From an uncultured Lachnospiraceae bacterium (lineage in GTDB: Bacteria; Bacillota; Clostridia; Lachnospirales; Lachnospiraceae): a stretch of 64,000 nt of DNA. A program made the translations under genes and the position numbers. The notes below the pieces were generated by a model. That model saw nothing but the letters and a program-made list of their open reading frames with translations, ran no database searches and was not told the DNA's origin. The stretch lies in contig CAKRQV010000003.1 in NCBI GenBank assembly GCA_934394565.1, forward strand, positions 136,370 to 200,369. The letters are read 5' to 3'. Shown in pieces: positions 34,510 through 43,479 of the stretch (position 1 is the first letter of the stretch; the number at the start of each line of letters is the position of its first letter).

Positions 34510-35091
34510 TTACTTTTTCTTCATCACTTTAATTTTATGGGCTTCCAGATGGAATAATGCCATCGCCGCCTCCTTTATTTCTGCCACAACCTGCGGATCA
34601 TCCGCTCCCTGGGCTACAACAAGCACGCCCCGCACCACGGGCATTGTCTCTTCGATCACATAGGGTGCTTTCGTGCCATCGGCATTTTCAAGATACACCG
34701 TAGCCTCCTCGCTGTTTTTGCTCTCTTTTTTGCTGTTTGTACCGTTACCAGTCTCATCGACGCTGCTTTCACTTAGTGGCACATCCTTTTCCACCAGCTT
34801 ACGGCCTGTACTTTCCATTGTCACCGCTACATCTACTTCTCCTACGCCATCCACCTGCAAAAGGATCCGTTTCAGCTCATCTTCGAGTTTTTTTCTCTCA
34901 TCTGCATTCGTTTCTGTCGCCTCTACCTGCGGCTGTACTTCTTCTGTCTGCTGTTTTTCCTGTTCTTCGTGATCCGCTGCAGACGGCCAGAATGCCAGCA
35001 GAAGGATCACAACTACTAAAACAGCTGTCAAAAGCTGCTCTTTCTTTCGTTGTTTTCCCAAAGAACGTATCTGTTCCCACCACTGTTTCAT
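34510..35091 (-). CDS. spoIIIAG: Stage III sporulation protein AG
   Basis: The protein has 193 residues: one membrane helix (about 22-38), a Glu/Gln-rich linker and a ring-building motif domain with LEDELKRILLQVDGVGEVDV and IPVVRGVLVVAQGA-like strands, here MPVVRGVLVVAQGADDP. SpoIIIAG forms a large ring in the mother-cell/forespore channel. It follows spoIIIAF by 13 bp and precedes spoIIIAH by 17 bp. Confidence 0.93.
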   Translation of the reverse strand: MKQWWEQIRSLGKQRKKEQLLTAVLVVVILLLAFWPSAADHEEQEKQQTEEVQPQVEATETNADERKKLEDELKRILLQVDGVGEVDVAVTMESTGRKLVEKDVPLSESSVDETGNGTNSKKESKNSEEATVYLENADGTKAPYVIEETMPVVRGVLVVAQGADDPQVVAEIKEAAMALFHLEAHKIKVMKKK

Positions 35092-35104
35092 ACACTACCA
35101 CCCT

Positions 35105-35647
35105 TTATCGCCGGATTCGGAAATCTATCCTGCTCTCTGAAAGTTCATAGCGCTCACCAAGCCGTCTGCGTACAGTCATCTCTCTTTCTTCCCTCTCGCG
35201 GAAAGAAAGCTTTTCTTTTCCTTCCACGGTATCTGCCACAACCGTCAGACGGTTTAACTTTGCCTCCTGCTCGTCCAGAACCAGCTGACAGTCCAGCGAC
35301 ACCAGGGTCAGATGTTCCTTTGCAAGGAGTCTTGTCGTATCCTCCGTGAGTTTCTTCCTGACAGCCTGCTCCATAAGCGTATCTGTTCCATCTGCTTCAT
35401 ACAGTCCTGCATCCGCCAGATCCCTGTACTCCCATCCGGCCAGCCAGTCTTCCACCTGCTCTGCCATATGCCCTGCAATTCCGGTCACAGAAAGCAATGG
35501 ACGAAATACACACAGCAAAAAAATAAGGGACAGAAACAGTCGGATATATCTGCGGTACGCTTCGTCACCGATGAACTGCAAAATCAGCTGAATACAGACT
35601 GTTCCTACGAGTAAAATTCTCACCCATTCATAAAAAGCAGCCTGCAT
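35105..35647 (-). CDS. spoIIIAF: Stage III sporulation protein AF
   Basis: The protein has 180 residues. Two membrane helices near the N-terminus (about 10-25 and 35-55, YIRLFLSLIFLLCVFRPLL) are followed by a soluble domain in the intermembrane space. Length, topology and position match SpoIIIAF of the feeding-tube complex. AAAGGAG precedes the ATG, and it lies 12 bp after spoIIIAE. Confidence 0.9.
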   Translation of the reverse strand: MQAAFYEWVRILLVGTVCIQLILQFIGDEAYRRYIRLFLSLIFLLCVFRPLLSVTGIAGHMAEQVEDWLAGWEYRDLADAGLYEADGTDTLMEQAVRKKLTEDTTRLLAKEHLTLVSLDCQLVLDEQEAKLNRLTVVADTVEGKEKLSFREREEREMTVRRRLGERYELSESRIDFRIRR

Positions 35648-35659
35648 CTATCGCTCCTT

Positions 35660-36760
35660 TCATGCCGTCTGCGTCATGACAGCCACCACAAGGAAAAACA
35701 AAACTACTGTTCCTGCCAACAGCCGTACATATATCCCATAGCCTCTGGCCACAACGCGCAGGCAGCCCACGATCCGCTGATCTGCCACAGGCTGTGCTAT
35801 GGCAGCCAGCAGATAAAACATGCCGCATCGTACCGTCATATGCAGTACCGGAGCCAAAGCCCCGCAGAAAAGTACGATCAGTACTGCGACCCCCATGCAA
35901 TTGCGGATCAGCACTGCGCTGGCCAGCAGAGTCTGTGCGGCTGCATCTACCATACTGCCAATCCCCGGCAGTGATGCAGCCGCACGTCCCACCGCAGAAC
36001 GCCGAAAACTGTCAAAAGCCGGAGCCAGCATATTTCGTAACAGTTGCACACCGGTCACTGCTGCCATCACGGTATGAAACCCCCAGATGACCAGCTTTTC
36101 CATACCCTCGGTCAGCACAGAAATCAGCCGTTCCTCGCTGAGTTTATCACAGATACCAAGCAGCACCGCACAGACCATGACTGGCAAAAACACACCAGCA
36201 ATAAGCTTTTGAGTCAGCATAGCCACCAGAAGAATCCCCTGCGTAAAAAAAGCCGCACTGGCCGTCCCCGAAGCGCCCAATACAACAAGGCTGTACGCTG
36301 CCCCGGATGCCTGCATAAAATTGCACAGACTGTTTAGCAGAGTTTCCAGTTTCTTTGTTTCCGTCACAAAATCCCGGATCAAAAGTGTTGCCAGCAACAT
36401 AAACAGAATGGAAAAGCCCATCTGGGCAATCTGTCTGTCCTCCACAAGACCCGCCAGCACCTGAAAAAGAGCCGCACACAGGAGCATAAGAAGCATCTGG
36501 CGAAAAAGGCCGGTCATATCCGTGAAAAAATTTTCAACAATATGAGCTACCCGCTGTGCAGGATCTGCCGCCTGCAGGGGATCCTCTCCCTGCAGCAACG
36601 CTGAAAGCAGGCTGGATATTTCCATCTGGTCTTTGTCCATCCACGCATCCCCGGCCTCCTGCATAGCTGTAAGATCCGGCAGGGAAATCTCAGCTGCCCG
36701 CACCGGCTGCACAAAAAAAAGCAGCCAGACGAGCAGTACGCCAAAGGCTGTTTTCTTCAT
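35660..36760 (-). CDS. spoIIIAE: Stage III sporulation protein AE
   Basis: This 366-residue polytopic membrane protein has a cleavable-looking signal segment (VLLVWLLFFVQPVRAAE) and about eight further helices. Patterns such as LASAVLIRNCMGVAVLIVLF and ALAPVLHMTVRCGMFYLL match SpoIIIAE, a likely channel or export component. The ATG at 36760 overlaps the spoIIIAD stop by 4 bp, which supports it over the longer frame. Confidence 0.92.
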   Translation of the reverse strand: MKKTAFGVLLVWLLFFVQPVRAAEISLPDLTAMQEAGDAWMDKDQMEISSLLSALLQGEDPLQAADPAQRVAHIVENFFTDMTGLFRQMLLMLLCAALFQVLAGLVEDRQIAQMGFSILFMLLATLLIRDFVTETKKLETLLNSLCNFMQASGAAYSLVVLGASGTASAAFFTQGILLVAMLTQKLIAGVFLPVMVCAVLLGICDKLSEERLISVLTEGMEKLVIWGFHTVMAAVTGVQLLRNMLAPAFDSFRRSAVGRAAASLPGIGSMVDAAAQTLLASAVLIRNCMGVAVLIVLFCGALAPVLHMTVRCGMFYLLAAIAQPVADQRIVGCLRVVARGYGIYVRLLAGTVVLFFLVVAVMTQTA

Positions 36761-37146
36761 ACAGTCAGAATCCCAGTGATCAGAGAAATCAGGGCAGTAA
36801 ATACCGGCACTCCAAGTGCTGCCAGCGTTAGCCTGGCAAACAGATCGATCTGTCCGGCAATCGCACTGTTGCCGCTGTCTTTGCATATGGCCGCGGCAAA
36901 CTGGGCAATATAGGTCACGGCCAGCATTTTTAACAGGATCCGCAGATAACTTTCTTCCAGTCCCAGCTGCTTTTGCATCAGCTTTACGGTATCTAACAGC
37001 TCCCCAAGCCGTCCCACCGCCAGTCCGAGGATCAGGATCCCCGCTGCCAGACTGATATACAGTGCATATTCCTCCCGGCAGTTTTTTAAAAAAAGCCCCA
37101 GAAGGACACTGCCCGTCCCAATCACTGCTGCTTTATAGATTTCCAT
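36757..37146 (-). CDS. spoIIIAD: Stage III sporulation protein AD
   Basis: This 129-residue protein has four hydrophobic helices (starting IYKAAVIGTGSVLLGLFL) and the ending LAALGVPVFTALISLITGIL. It matches SpoIIIAD of the channel complex. The ATG at 37146 has AAGGAGA before it. Downstream coupling to spoIIIAE is shown by the ATGA overlap. Confidence 0.92.
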   Translation of the reverse strand: MEIYKAAVIGTGSVLLGLFLKNCREEYALYISLAAGILILGLAVGRLGELLDTVKLMQKQLGLEESYLRILLKMLAVTYIAQFAAAICKDSGNSAIAGQIDLFARLTLAALGVPVFTALISLITGILTV

Positions 37147-37162
37147 AGATTTCTCTCCTTTT

Positions 37163-37360
37163 TCAGGGATACGCAAACAACGTTTCGATAGAGCCAAACA
37201 GCTCCGCAATATAGGGAACGATCCACATCAGGACAAGTACCAGCCCGGCCAGACTGGCCAGAAATGCCTGCTCTTCCCTGCCGCTGTGCTTTAAAACCTG
37301 CGTCAGTACAGATACCAGAATTCCCACCGCACCGATGCGGAACAGCACCCCGATCTCCAC
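37163..37360 (-). CDS. spoIIIAC: Stage III sporulation protein AC
   Basis: This 65-residue protein with two membrane helices has the family pattern LFRIGAVGILVSVLTQVLKH and GREEQAFLASLAGLVLVL. The start is GTG at 37360 with GGAGGGAAG just upstream; the longer open frame reads into spoIIIAB and is not coding. It lies 19 bp after spoIIIAB and 16 bp before spoIIIAD. Confidence 0.92.
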   Translation of the reverse strand: MEIGVLFRIGAVGILVSVLTQVLKHSGREEQAFLASLAGLVLVLMWIVPYIAELFGSIETLFAYP

Positions 37361-37379
37361 AGGCCTTCCCTCCTTCCCA

Positions 37380-37898
37380 TTACCATAGCAGCACCGCTGC
37401 CAGTATACCGGCACTGAGCCCCAGCGTGCGAAACAGCCGGCTGTTTTTTGGATATTCCTTCTGCAGCTCCTTTTTTCGCAGTTCAAGCTCCTGCAGATAC
37501 GACTCCACAGTATGGATCTGCAGCTGCCGGTCCGGATAGCCAAGCTCCCGGCCAAACTGTTCGAGAAGCCTGATATCTGTCCTGTCCAGGTTCCAGTCAG
37601 TCAGATATTCTTTCACATTCCGTGAAAATATCTCACTGATATATGCAGTATCTGACTGTAAATCTTTTGCGGTCTGTGTCAGGAAATCCTGCAATGGCTT
37701 TTTATTTCGCAGCGCCATCTTTTCAAAGATTTCCGGCAACGGTTCCCGGCCAAATTCCAGTTCTCTGACTACATGCGTCAGGAATCGGATCAGCTGTCCC
37801 AATGCCTGAATTCTCTGACGCATCCGTTCTCCCTTTAGCATCCCAAGTGCACCGGCACTGCCCACACACAGCACACTAAGTATCAGACGAATAAACAT
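37380..37898 (-). CDS. spoIIIAB: Stage III sporulation protein AB
   Basis: The protein has 172 residues with one membrane helix at each end and a helical GspF-like middle (LGQLIRFLTHVVRELEFGRE, LPEIFEKMA). It matches SpoIIIAB, the type II secretion GspF-like partner of the SpoIIIAA ATPase. The start overlaps the spoIIIAA end by 16 bp and has no clear ribosome site, suggesting coupled translation. Confidence 0.9.
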   Translation of the reverse strand: MFIRLILSVLCVGSAGALGMLKGERMRQRIQALGQLIRFLTHVVRELEFGREPLPEIFEKMALRNKKPLQDFLTQTAKDLQSDTAYISEIFSRNVKEYLTDWNLDRTDIRLLEQFGRELGYPDRQLQIHTVESYLQELELRKKELQKEYPKNSRLFRTLGLSAGILAAVLLW

Positions 37899-38854
37899 GA
37901 TCTGTTGCTTTTGCTGTATATACAGCCTTTTTTCTGGTCAAACACCGCCTTGACTACCCCTGGCATCCCCTGTGCTTCCAGCAACACACACCGGGAAAAG
38001 ATCCCTTCCTCCCACAGCGCACGGATATCCTGCCGGCAAAACAGATCCTCATACTCCTGCCCATGGGCCGTTGCCAGAAGCTGGCAGCCACTAAATGCCG
38101 CCATGCGAAGTGCCTTCTGATCTTCTTCTCCTGCAATCTCGTCTACAGCAATAACATCTGGCGCCATGGATCGTACCACCATAAGGATTCCCTCGGTTTT
38201 CGGACAACCATCCAGCACATCTGTACGGATGCCAAGATCATACCCGGCCACTCCCTGACTGCATCCGGCAATCTCTGAACGTTCATCCACGACCGCCACC
38301 GACTGACCCCTGGCTTTTATATTGCCATCGGAAACCAGTCGCACCATATCCCGGAGTATAGTTGTCTTACCCTGTCCCGGCGGAGCCAGTACCAGTGTAT
38401 TTTTCAGCATATTCTCTGCATACATATAAGGAAGAAGCCCCTCAGCGCACCCTTTCACCTGATGGGCAATACGGATATTCAGATAGGCAATATCCCGCAT
38501 ACCGCGGATGCGTCCTTCCTCCAGGACCACCCGTCCCAAAAGACCGACCCTGTGGCCGCCCTGCACGGTTAAAAAACCGCGACATACCTCCGTCTCATAC
38601 GCATACAGCGAATAGTTGCTGATACGCTCCAATATTTGCCGGATCTCCCCTACAGATACCCGGTAGCCCTGTACCGCAGAAGTCCAGACACGTCCCATGT
38701 TATCCAGGAACATTTCCCTGCCGCCATCGATGACTAAAAGCGGCTTATCGGCCCGCAGCCGAATCTCCTGCAGCTCTTTTTCCTCCAGCCTGGTCTTCTC
38801 GAAAATTTTACGGATTTCCCCTGTCAGAAGACGCAGTATTCCTTCACTGTGCAT
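37883..38854 (-). CDS. spoIIIAA: Stage III sporulation protein AA, secretion ATPase
   Basis: This 323-residue RecA-fold ATPase has Walker A LAPPGQGKTTILRDM, a Walker B-like VIAVDEIAGEEDQKAL, and GVAGYDLGIRTDVLDGCPK typical of SpoIIIAA. It is thought to power the mother-cell-to-forespore channel. It is the first gene of the spoIIIA operon. The ribosome site is AAAGGGATGG, and a sigma-E-like -10 lies upstream. Confidence 0.93.
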   Translation of the reverse strand: MHSEGILRLLTGEIRKIFEKTRLEEKELQEIRLRADKPLLVIDGGREMFLDNMGRVWTSAVQGYRVSVGEIRQILERISNYSLYAYETEVCRGFLTVQGGHRVGLLGRVVLEEGRIRGMRDIAYLNIRIAHQVKGCAEGLLPYMYAENMLKNTLVLAPPGQGKTTILRDMVRLVSDGNIKARGQSVAVVDERSEIAGCSQGVAGYDLGIRTDVLDGCPKTEGILMVVRSMAPDVIAVDEIAGEEDQKALRMAAFSGCQLLATAHGQEYEDLFCRQDIRALWEEGIFSRCVLLEAQGMPGVVKAVFDQKKGCIYSKSNRSCLFV

Positions 38855-38877
38855 CTTTTACCACCATCCCTTTCCTT

Positions 38878-38885
38878 ACTATATG
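38878..38885 (-). promoter_or_regulatory. Candidate sigma-E -10 element of the spoIIIA operon
   Basis: On the minus strand, CATATAGT matches the sigma-E -10 pattern CATANNNT, 23 bp before the spoIIIAA ATG and inside the 41-bp gap after the helicase gene. No convincing -35 box is seen at the usual distance, so this rests on one box plus the known sigma-E control of spoIIIA. Confidence 0.35.
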
Positions 38886-38895
38886 CATCCGTTTT

Positions 38896-40710
38896 TCAGT
38901 TTAGACATGCCCTTTTGCTTTCCAGTCCTGCTTCTTCCCAGAACAGAGACTGCCTGTCATCTCCGTTCTCCTTCTGTACGCATGAAAGCACCAGTTTTTC
39001 TTTTGCTCTGGTCATTCCCACATACAGGAGACGTCTTTCTTCTTCCAGTTCTGTCTTTTCCTTTGCATCTTTCCAGGGAATATTTCCATCATTAATATCC
39101 GGAATATAGACCACATCATATTCCAGTCCTTTTGCTTTGTGCAGCGTCATCAACTGCACACCGGACACCGACTCCGGCCACTCGTACGCTTCCACAGCTG
39201 CAATATACTGTCTCAAACTGCGTTTCCCTGCAGCCAGCTGTTGCAGCATATCCAGCATCGTTAAATATACATCCGGATCCTGTCCCTGATGCACGGCCAC
39301 TTCCTTCAGCCAGATTTCATACCCTATGTGCCGCCGGATATAATACAGTGCAGCTGCCGGTGCCAGAGACTGCAAACCGCAAATCTCCCGTTGCAACTGA
39401 CATAGTCTGCCCGCCACAAAGCGATCCGCAGTCTGTATACTCTCCTCCCAGTCCAGCAGATGTCCCCTGAGCGCATTTCGCGGAATATAGCGCTCGGGCC
39501 GGTTCAGTATCCGCAGGCAGGTACTTCTCTGCATATCTCCCTGCCCCAGTTGCAGATAAGAAAGCAGATCTTTCCATATAAAAGAAGCCGCCGGCCGCTG
39601 ATTTTTCCTTGACGGACAACAGGAGACTCCCAGACGCTGCAATGTCATCTGCAGTCCCTCCTGCCCTTTTCCGGTACGGGTAAGCACTGCCATATCTGAC
39701 AACAGCCGGCCGCTCTGCTGCTCACGGATTATATCCTCGGCAATCATCTTCCACTCACTGCGTCTGTCAGGTGCCTTCAGGCAAAGCAGCTGCCCGTCCT
39801 GTGTCTTTGCCGGAGAAATCTTTTTGTCAAACCGCTGCTGGTTATGATAGATCAGTCGTTCTGCGCAGGCAATGATCTGCCTCTCACACCGGTAATTTGT
39901 ATCCAGCACAACAGTTTCAAGAGATGGGAAATCCACTGCAACCTGCTGCATCACAGCTGGATCAGCACCACGGAACCCATAGATAGACTGATCATCATCC
40001 CCCACCATAAACAGATTGTTCTGCGGCTTTGCCAGAAGTTTTAAGAGTGCATATTGCTGACGGTCAATATCCTGAAACTCATCTACCAAAATATAAGAAA
40101 ATCGTCGCTGCCATTGCCTGCAGACCTCGGGATGTTCGGCAAACAGTCTGAGGGTCTCTTCCGCCAGGTCATCGAAATCCATCCCATGACACTCCCCAAG
40201 AGCAGTCTGATACAGCAAAAAAGCCTGTCGGAAATCTTCTGGCTCCAAAACGTCGGAAACAAATGTCTCCTGTAGTTCCGGCGCATGTTTGATCCGGCTG
40301 ATTTCCTGTTCCAGCAATTTTACCTGTTCCTCTCTACAGGATATGTCCTGACCCAGACTGCTGAGGATTTCCCCTAACAATTTCTGTTTTTCTTTCCCGG
40401 CAAACAGCCGCTTTTCTCTCGTCTGCTTTGCCTCGCGCAATATGGCAAAGAAAACACTATGCAGTGTGCCAAAGGTGATCAGCGTTGCGTTTCTTTTACT
40501 GGCTTTCAGATACCGCTCCTTCATCTCTGCTGCAGCTGCCCGCGTAAAAGTCACCGCAAGAATTTCCTGTGGTCTGGCTGTATGCGTATCGGTTAAATAT
40601 TGTAATCGGGAAATTAAAACAGAAGTTTTTCCGGAGCCGGGTCCGGCAAGGACCAGCATGGCTCCGGAAGTATGGGCGACTGCCCTTTGTTGTGATTTGT
40701 TTAGATTCAG
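38896..40710 (-). CDS. UvrD/PcrA-like superfamily 1 DNA helicase, probable CTG start
   Basis: The protein has about 604 residues. Helicase motifs in order are Walker A VLAGPGSGKTSVLISR, AVTFTRAAAAEM, FSYILVDEFQDIDRQQYALL, FMVGDDDQSIYGFRGADP, DTNYRCERQII, VQLMTLHKAKGLEYDVVYIP and LLYVGMTRAK. The first ATG (40659) lies just before Walker A and would drop the Q motif. The frame continues upstream through LNLNKSQQRAVAHTSGA, a normal Q motif, to a CTG at 40710. That CTG overlaps the gltX TGA as CTGA, like the usual ATGA coupling. At ~600 residues it is shorter than UvrD/PcrA. It precedes spoIIIAA by 41 bp. Confidence 0.85.
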   Translation of the reverse strand: MNLNKSQQRAVAHTSGAMLVLAGPGSGKTSVLISRLQYLTDTHTARPQEILAVTFTRAAAAEMKERYLKASKRNATLITFGTLHSVFFAILREAKQTREKRLFAGKEKQKLLGEILSSLGQDISCREEQVKLLEQEISRIKHAPELQETFVSDVLEPEDFRQAFLLYQTALGECHGMDFDDLAEETLRLFAEHPEVCRQWQRRFSYILVDEFQDIDRQQYALLKLLAKPQNNLFMVGDDDQSIYGFRGADPAVMQQVAVDFPSLETVVLDTNYRCERQIIACAERLIYHNQQRFDKKISPAKTQDGQLLCLKAPDRRSEWKMIAEDIIREQQSGRLLSDMAVLTRTGKGQEGLQMTLQRLGVSCCPSRKNQRPAASFIWKDLLSYLQLGQGDMQRSTCLRILNRPERYIPRNALRGHLLDWEESIQTADRFVAGRLCQLQREICGLQSLAPAAALYYIRRHIGYEIWLKEVAVHQGQDPDVYLTMLDMLQQLAAGKRSLRQYIAAVEAYEWPESVSGVQLMTLHKAKGLEYDVVYIPDINDGNIPWKDAKEKTELEEERRLLYVGMTRAKEKLVLSCVQKENGDDRQSLFWEEAGLESKRACLN

Positions 40711-42155
40711 CTTAATTTTTCTATAGCTGCGCGGATACGGCGGATGGATTCCTCCTTGCCGATGATTTCCAGGATTTCTGTCGCACCGGCCGGTGTCATC
40801 TGTTTACCGGATACAGCGGTACGGATCGGCCACATTACGTAGCCGGTTTTGTATCCTTTTTCCTTGCCATAGGCAGATAACAGAGCAAACAGTGCATCGT
40901 TGGAATAGTCTTCCTGCTGTTCAAGAAGTGGAAGTACATCTTTCAGCACAGCTTTGGATGTCTCCGGTGTTGTCTTCATCTTTTTATGATTGTACATGGA
41001 CACATCGTAGGACGGCATCTCTTCAAAGAAATCTACCATCTCACAGATATCCGGCAATGTCTCGATACGGGTCTTGACCATACCGGCAATTTTTTTCAGG
41101 TCAAAGTTCTTTGTCAGCACACGTTTCAGATACGGTTCTGCCATTTCAAAGAATTTTTCATCATCCATGGCTTTGATATACTCGCCGTTCATCCAGCGCA
41201 GCTTTGTCATATCAAAAACAGCCGGGGATTTGCTCATATGGCGGTAATCAAATTTCTGGATCAGCTCGTCAAGAGACATGATCTCCTGGTTATCCTCCGG
41301 ACTCCAGCCAAGCAATGCCACAAAGTTGACGATAGCCTCACGGACAAAGCCCTGCTCCAGCAGATCTTCGTAAGAGGAATGACCGCATCTCTTTGACAGC
41401 TTCTGGTGCTCTTCATTGGTGATCAGCGGACAATGTACATACACCGGCACATCCCAGCCAAAAGCTTCGTACAGACGATTGTATTTCGGTGTGGAGGACA
41501 GGTACTCATTACCACGGACAACATGGGTAATGCCCATCAGATGGTCATCCACAACATTGGCAAAATTATATGTCGGATAACCGTCGGATTTGATCAGGAT
41601 CATATCATCCAGTTCTTCATTATTAACAGTGATATCGCCGTAGATCTCATCGTGGAAGGTCGTTGTCCCCTCCGTTGGCATGTTGATACGGATAACATAC
41701 GGCTTTCCGGCTGCCAGATTAGCCTCTATTTCTTCTTTGCTCAGGTGCAGACAATGTTTGTCATATACGGTAATCTCTTTTCCGGCTACGGATGTCCGCA
41801 GGGATTCCAGACGCTCCTTATCACAGAAACAGTAATAGGCATCGCCCTGTTCGATCAGCTGTCTGGCATATTTCATGTAAATGCCCTGTGCGCATCTCTC
41901 ACTCTGTACATACGGACCTACGCCACCGTCCTTATCCGGACCCTCATCATGGACCAGACCGGTATCCGCCAGCGTACGGTAAATAATCTCCAGTGCCCCC
42001 TCCTGAAAGCGTTCCTGGTCTGTATCCTCAATACGCAGCATAAAGCTGCCTCCCTCATGTTTTGCAATCAGATAGGCATACAGCGCAGTACGCAGATTAC
42101 CTACATGCATACGTCCTGTCGGGCTCGGTGCAAATCTTGTTTTTACTTTACTCAT
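40707..42155 (-). CDS. gltX: Glutamyl-tRNA synthetase
   Basis: This 482-residue class I synthetase has the HIGH-type motif RFAPSPTGRMHVGNLRTALY and the KMSKS-type motif QKLSKRCGH, and reads EDTDQERF near the tRNA-end site. It charges tRNA-Glu (and in many Firmicutes also tRNA-Gln). No T-box leader is seen in the short 43-bp upstream gap. It follows the ftsW-like gene and is coupled to the helicase gene downstream. Confidence 0.95.
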   Translation of the reverse strand: MSKVKTRFAPSPTGRMHVGNLRTALYAYLIAKHEGGSFMLRIEDTDQERFQEGALEIIYRTLADTGLVHDEGPDKDGGVGPYVQSERCAQGIYMKYARQLIEQGDAYYCFCDKERLESLRTSVAGKEITVYDKHCLHLSKEEIEANLAAGKPYVIRINMPTEGTTTFHDEIYGDITVNNEELDDMILIKSDGYPTYNFANVVDDHLMGITHVVRGNEYLSSTPKYNRLYEAFGWDVPVYVHCPLITNEEHQKLSKRCGHSSYEDLLEQGFVREAIVNFVALLGWSPEDNQEIMSLDELIQKFDYRHMSKSPAVFDMTKLRWMNGEYIKAMDDEKFFEMAEPYLKRVLTKNFDLKKIAGMVKTRIETLPDICEMVDFFEEMPSYDVSMYNHKKMKTTPETSKAVLKDVLPLLEQQEDYSNDALFALLSAYGKEKGYKTGYVMWPIRTAVSGKQMTPAGATEILEIIGKEESIRRIRAAIEKLS

Positions 42156-42198
42156 ACTTTCCTCCTATATTATATAACGATCCTGTACAACCGGTATA

Positions 42199-43371
42199 TC
42201 AGTCTTTCAGTTTGATTCTTCGTGAAACACTCAGCGCGATCGCCAGCTCCGCCATCTGGAAGAGACTCGACGTACCTCCGTAACTGAAAAATGGTAAAGT
42301 AATACCAGTCGTAGGAATCAGATTGATAACTACAGCAATATTTAAAATAACCTGCAGGGCAATATGTGCCATGATGCCGGTTACCATCAACGATCCGAAC
42401 AGATCCGGAGCATTCTGGGCGATAAAAAAAAGTCGATATAAAAGATACCCAAACAAAAGCAGTACTAAAAGCATACCAAAAATCCCCAGCTCCTCGCAGA
42501 TAATAGCAAAGATCATATCATTCTGCGCTTCCGGAATACTGCTGATCTTCTGTGCACTATTGCCAAGGCCCTTGCCAAACAATCCGCCGGATCCAATAGC
42601 ATACAGTCCCTGGATAACCTGATATCCACCAAAAGCGGAATACTGTTCCGGATGCAGCCATACCTGTACACGACGCAGACGGAAATTACCGGTCGGATCA
42701 TATTCCAGTGTACTGGCATAGATTACGATAATCAGAGCCACTACAGCCACTACAGCCAAAAGGATCATAAACGGCTTTGTTTTTGGATGGCTCACAAAGA
42801 TGATCACCATCGTAATCGCACCGATGATCAGACCTGTGCTTAAGTTATCGGTAAAGTACCAGGCAAAAGCTGCCGGGATTGCACCCCAGAACAGCAGAAA
42901 AAGCGTACCCTTCAATGTATTGATCTTTCGTCCAAGCTTGATTGCCAGATAGGGAATAAAAATAATCACCGCAATCTTTGCAATTTCTGCTGGCTGGAAC
43001 TGCACACCAAGCTTTAACCATCGCCTGGAACCATTGGCAGACACACCAAGCGGTGTCAGACGTACCATCATCATCAGAATCAGCGAAATTACATAGAGCA
43101 CCCCTGCCCAGCTTTTCAGATAATGATAATCATATCTTGAAATAAATACGCAAAGGACCACAGCGATCGCACTGATCGGTGCCTGATGCTTCAGATACCA
43201 CATACTGTCGTTTGCCATCTTGGCATTGGATGCGGCATCATAGGAACTGGCGCTATACAGAATAATAAGGCCAAAAGCCACCAGAAGAATGATCGCCGCC
43301 AGCAGATTATAGTCATAATAATCCCGGCGCGTTCTGGCATCTTTCACAGCCTTTCGTACCTCTTGAAACAT
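42199..43371 (-). CDS. FtsW/RodA/SpoVE-family peptidoglycan glycosyltransferase (SEDS)
   Basis: This 390-residue protein has about ten membrane helices. SEDS hallmarks are LGVSANGSRRWLKLGVQFQP, AEIAKIAVIIF, IPEAQNDMIFAIICEELG and TTGITLPFFSYGGTSS. It polymerises lipid II in division, elongation or spore cortex synthesis. The paralogue type cannot be settled without a tree; RodA/FtsW are the main options. No PBP partner gene is adjacent. Confidence 0.9.
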   Translation of the reverse strand: MFQEVRKAVKDARTRRDYYDYNLLAAIILLVAFGLIILYSASSYDAASNAKMANDSMWYLKHQAPISAIAVVLCVFISRYDYHYLKSWAGVLYVISLILMMMVRLTPLGVSANGSRRWLKLGVQFQPAEIAKIAVIIFIPYLAIKLGRKINTLKGTLFLLFWGAIPAAFAWYFTDNLSTGLIIGAITMVIIFVSHPKTKPFMILLAVVAVVALIIVIYASTLEYDPTGNFRLRRVQVWLHPEQYSAFGGYQVIQGLYAIGSGGLFGKGLGNSAQKISSIPEAQNDMIFAIICEELGIFGMLLVLLLFGYLLYRLFFIAQNAPDLFGSLMVTGIMAHIALQVILNIAVVINLIPTTGITLPFFSYGGTSSLFQMAELAIALSVSRRIKLKD

Positions 43372-43479
43372 ATTTTCCCCTTATCATGCCAAATATAGGA
43401 TAGTTATACCATATAGAGCGGCTTTTTTCAAACGCTAATCCTGTTTTTCCACAGAATCCTGCTGCTTTTTATGAAACAT

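Noticed and set aside
42156..42198. T-box or other leader before gltX (also checked before argS, 59237-59403)
   Set aside because: The gaps are too short or show no T-box consensus, specifier loop or antiterminator.
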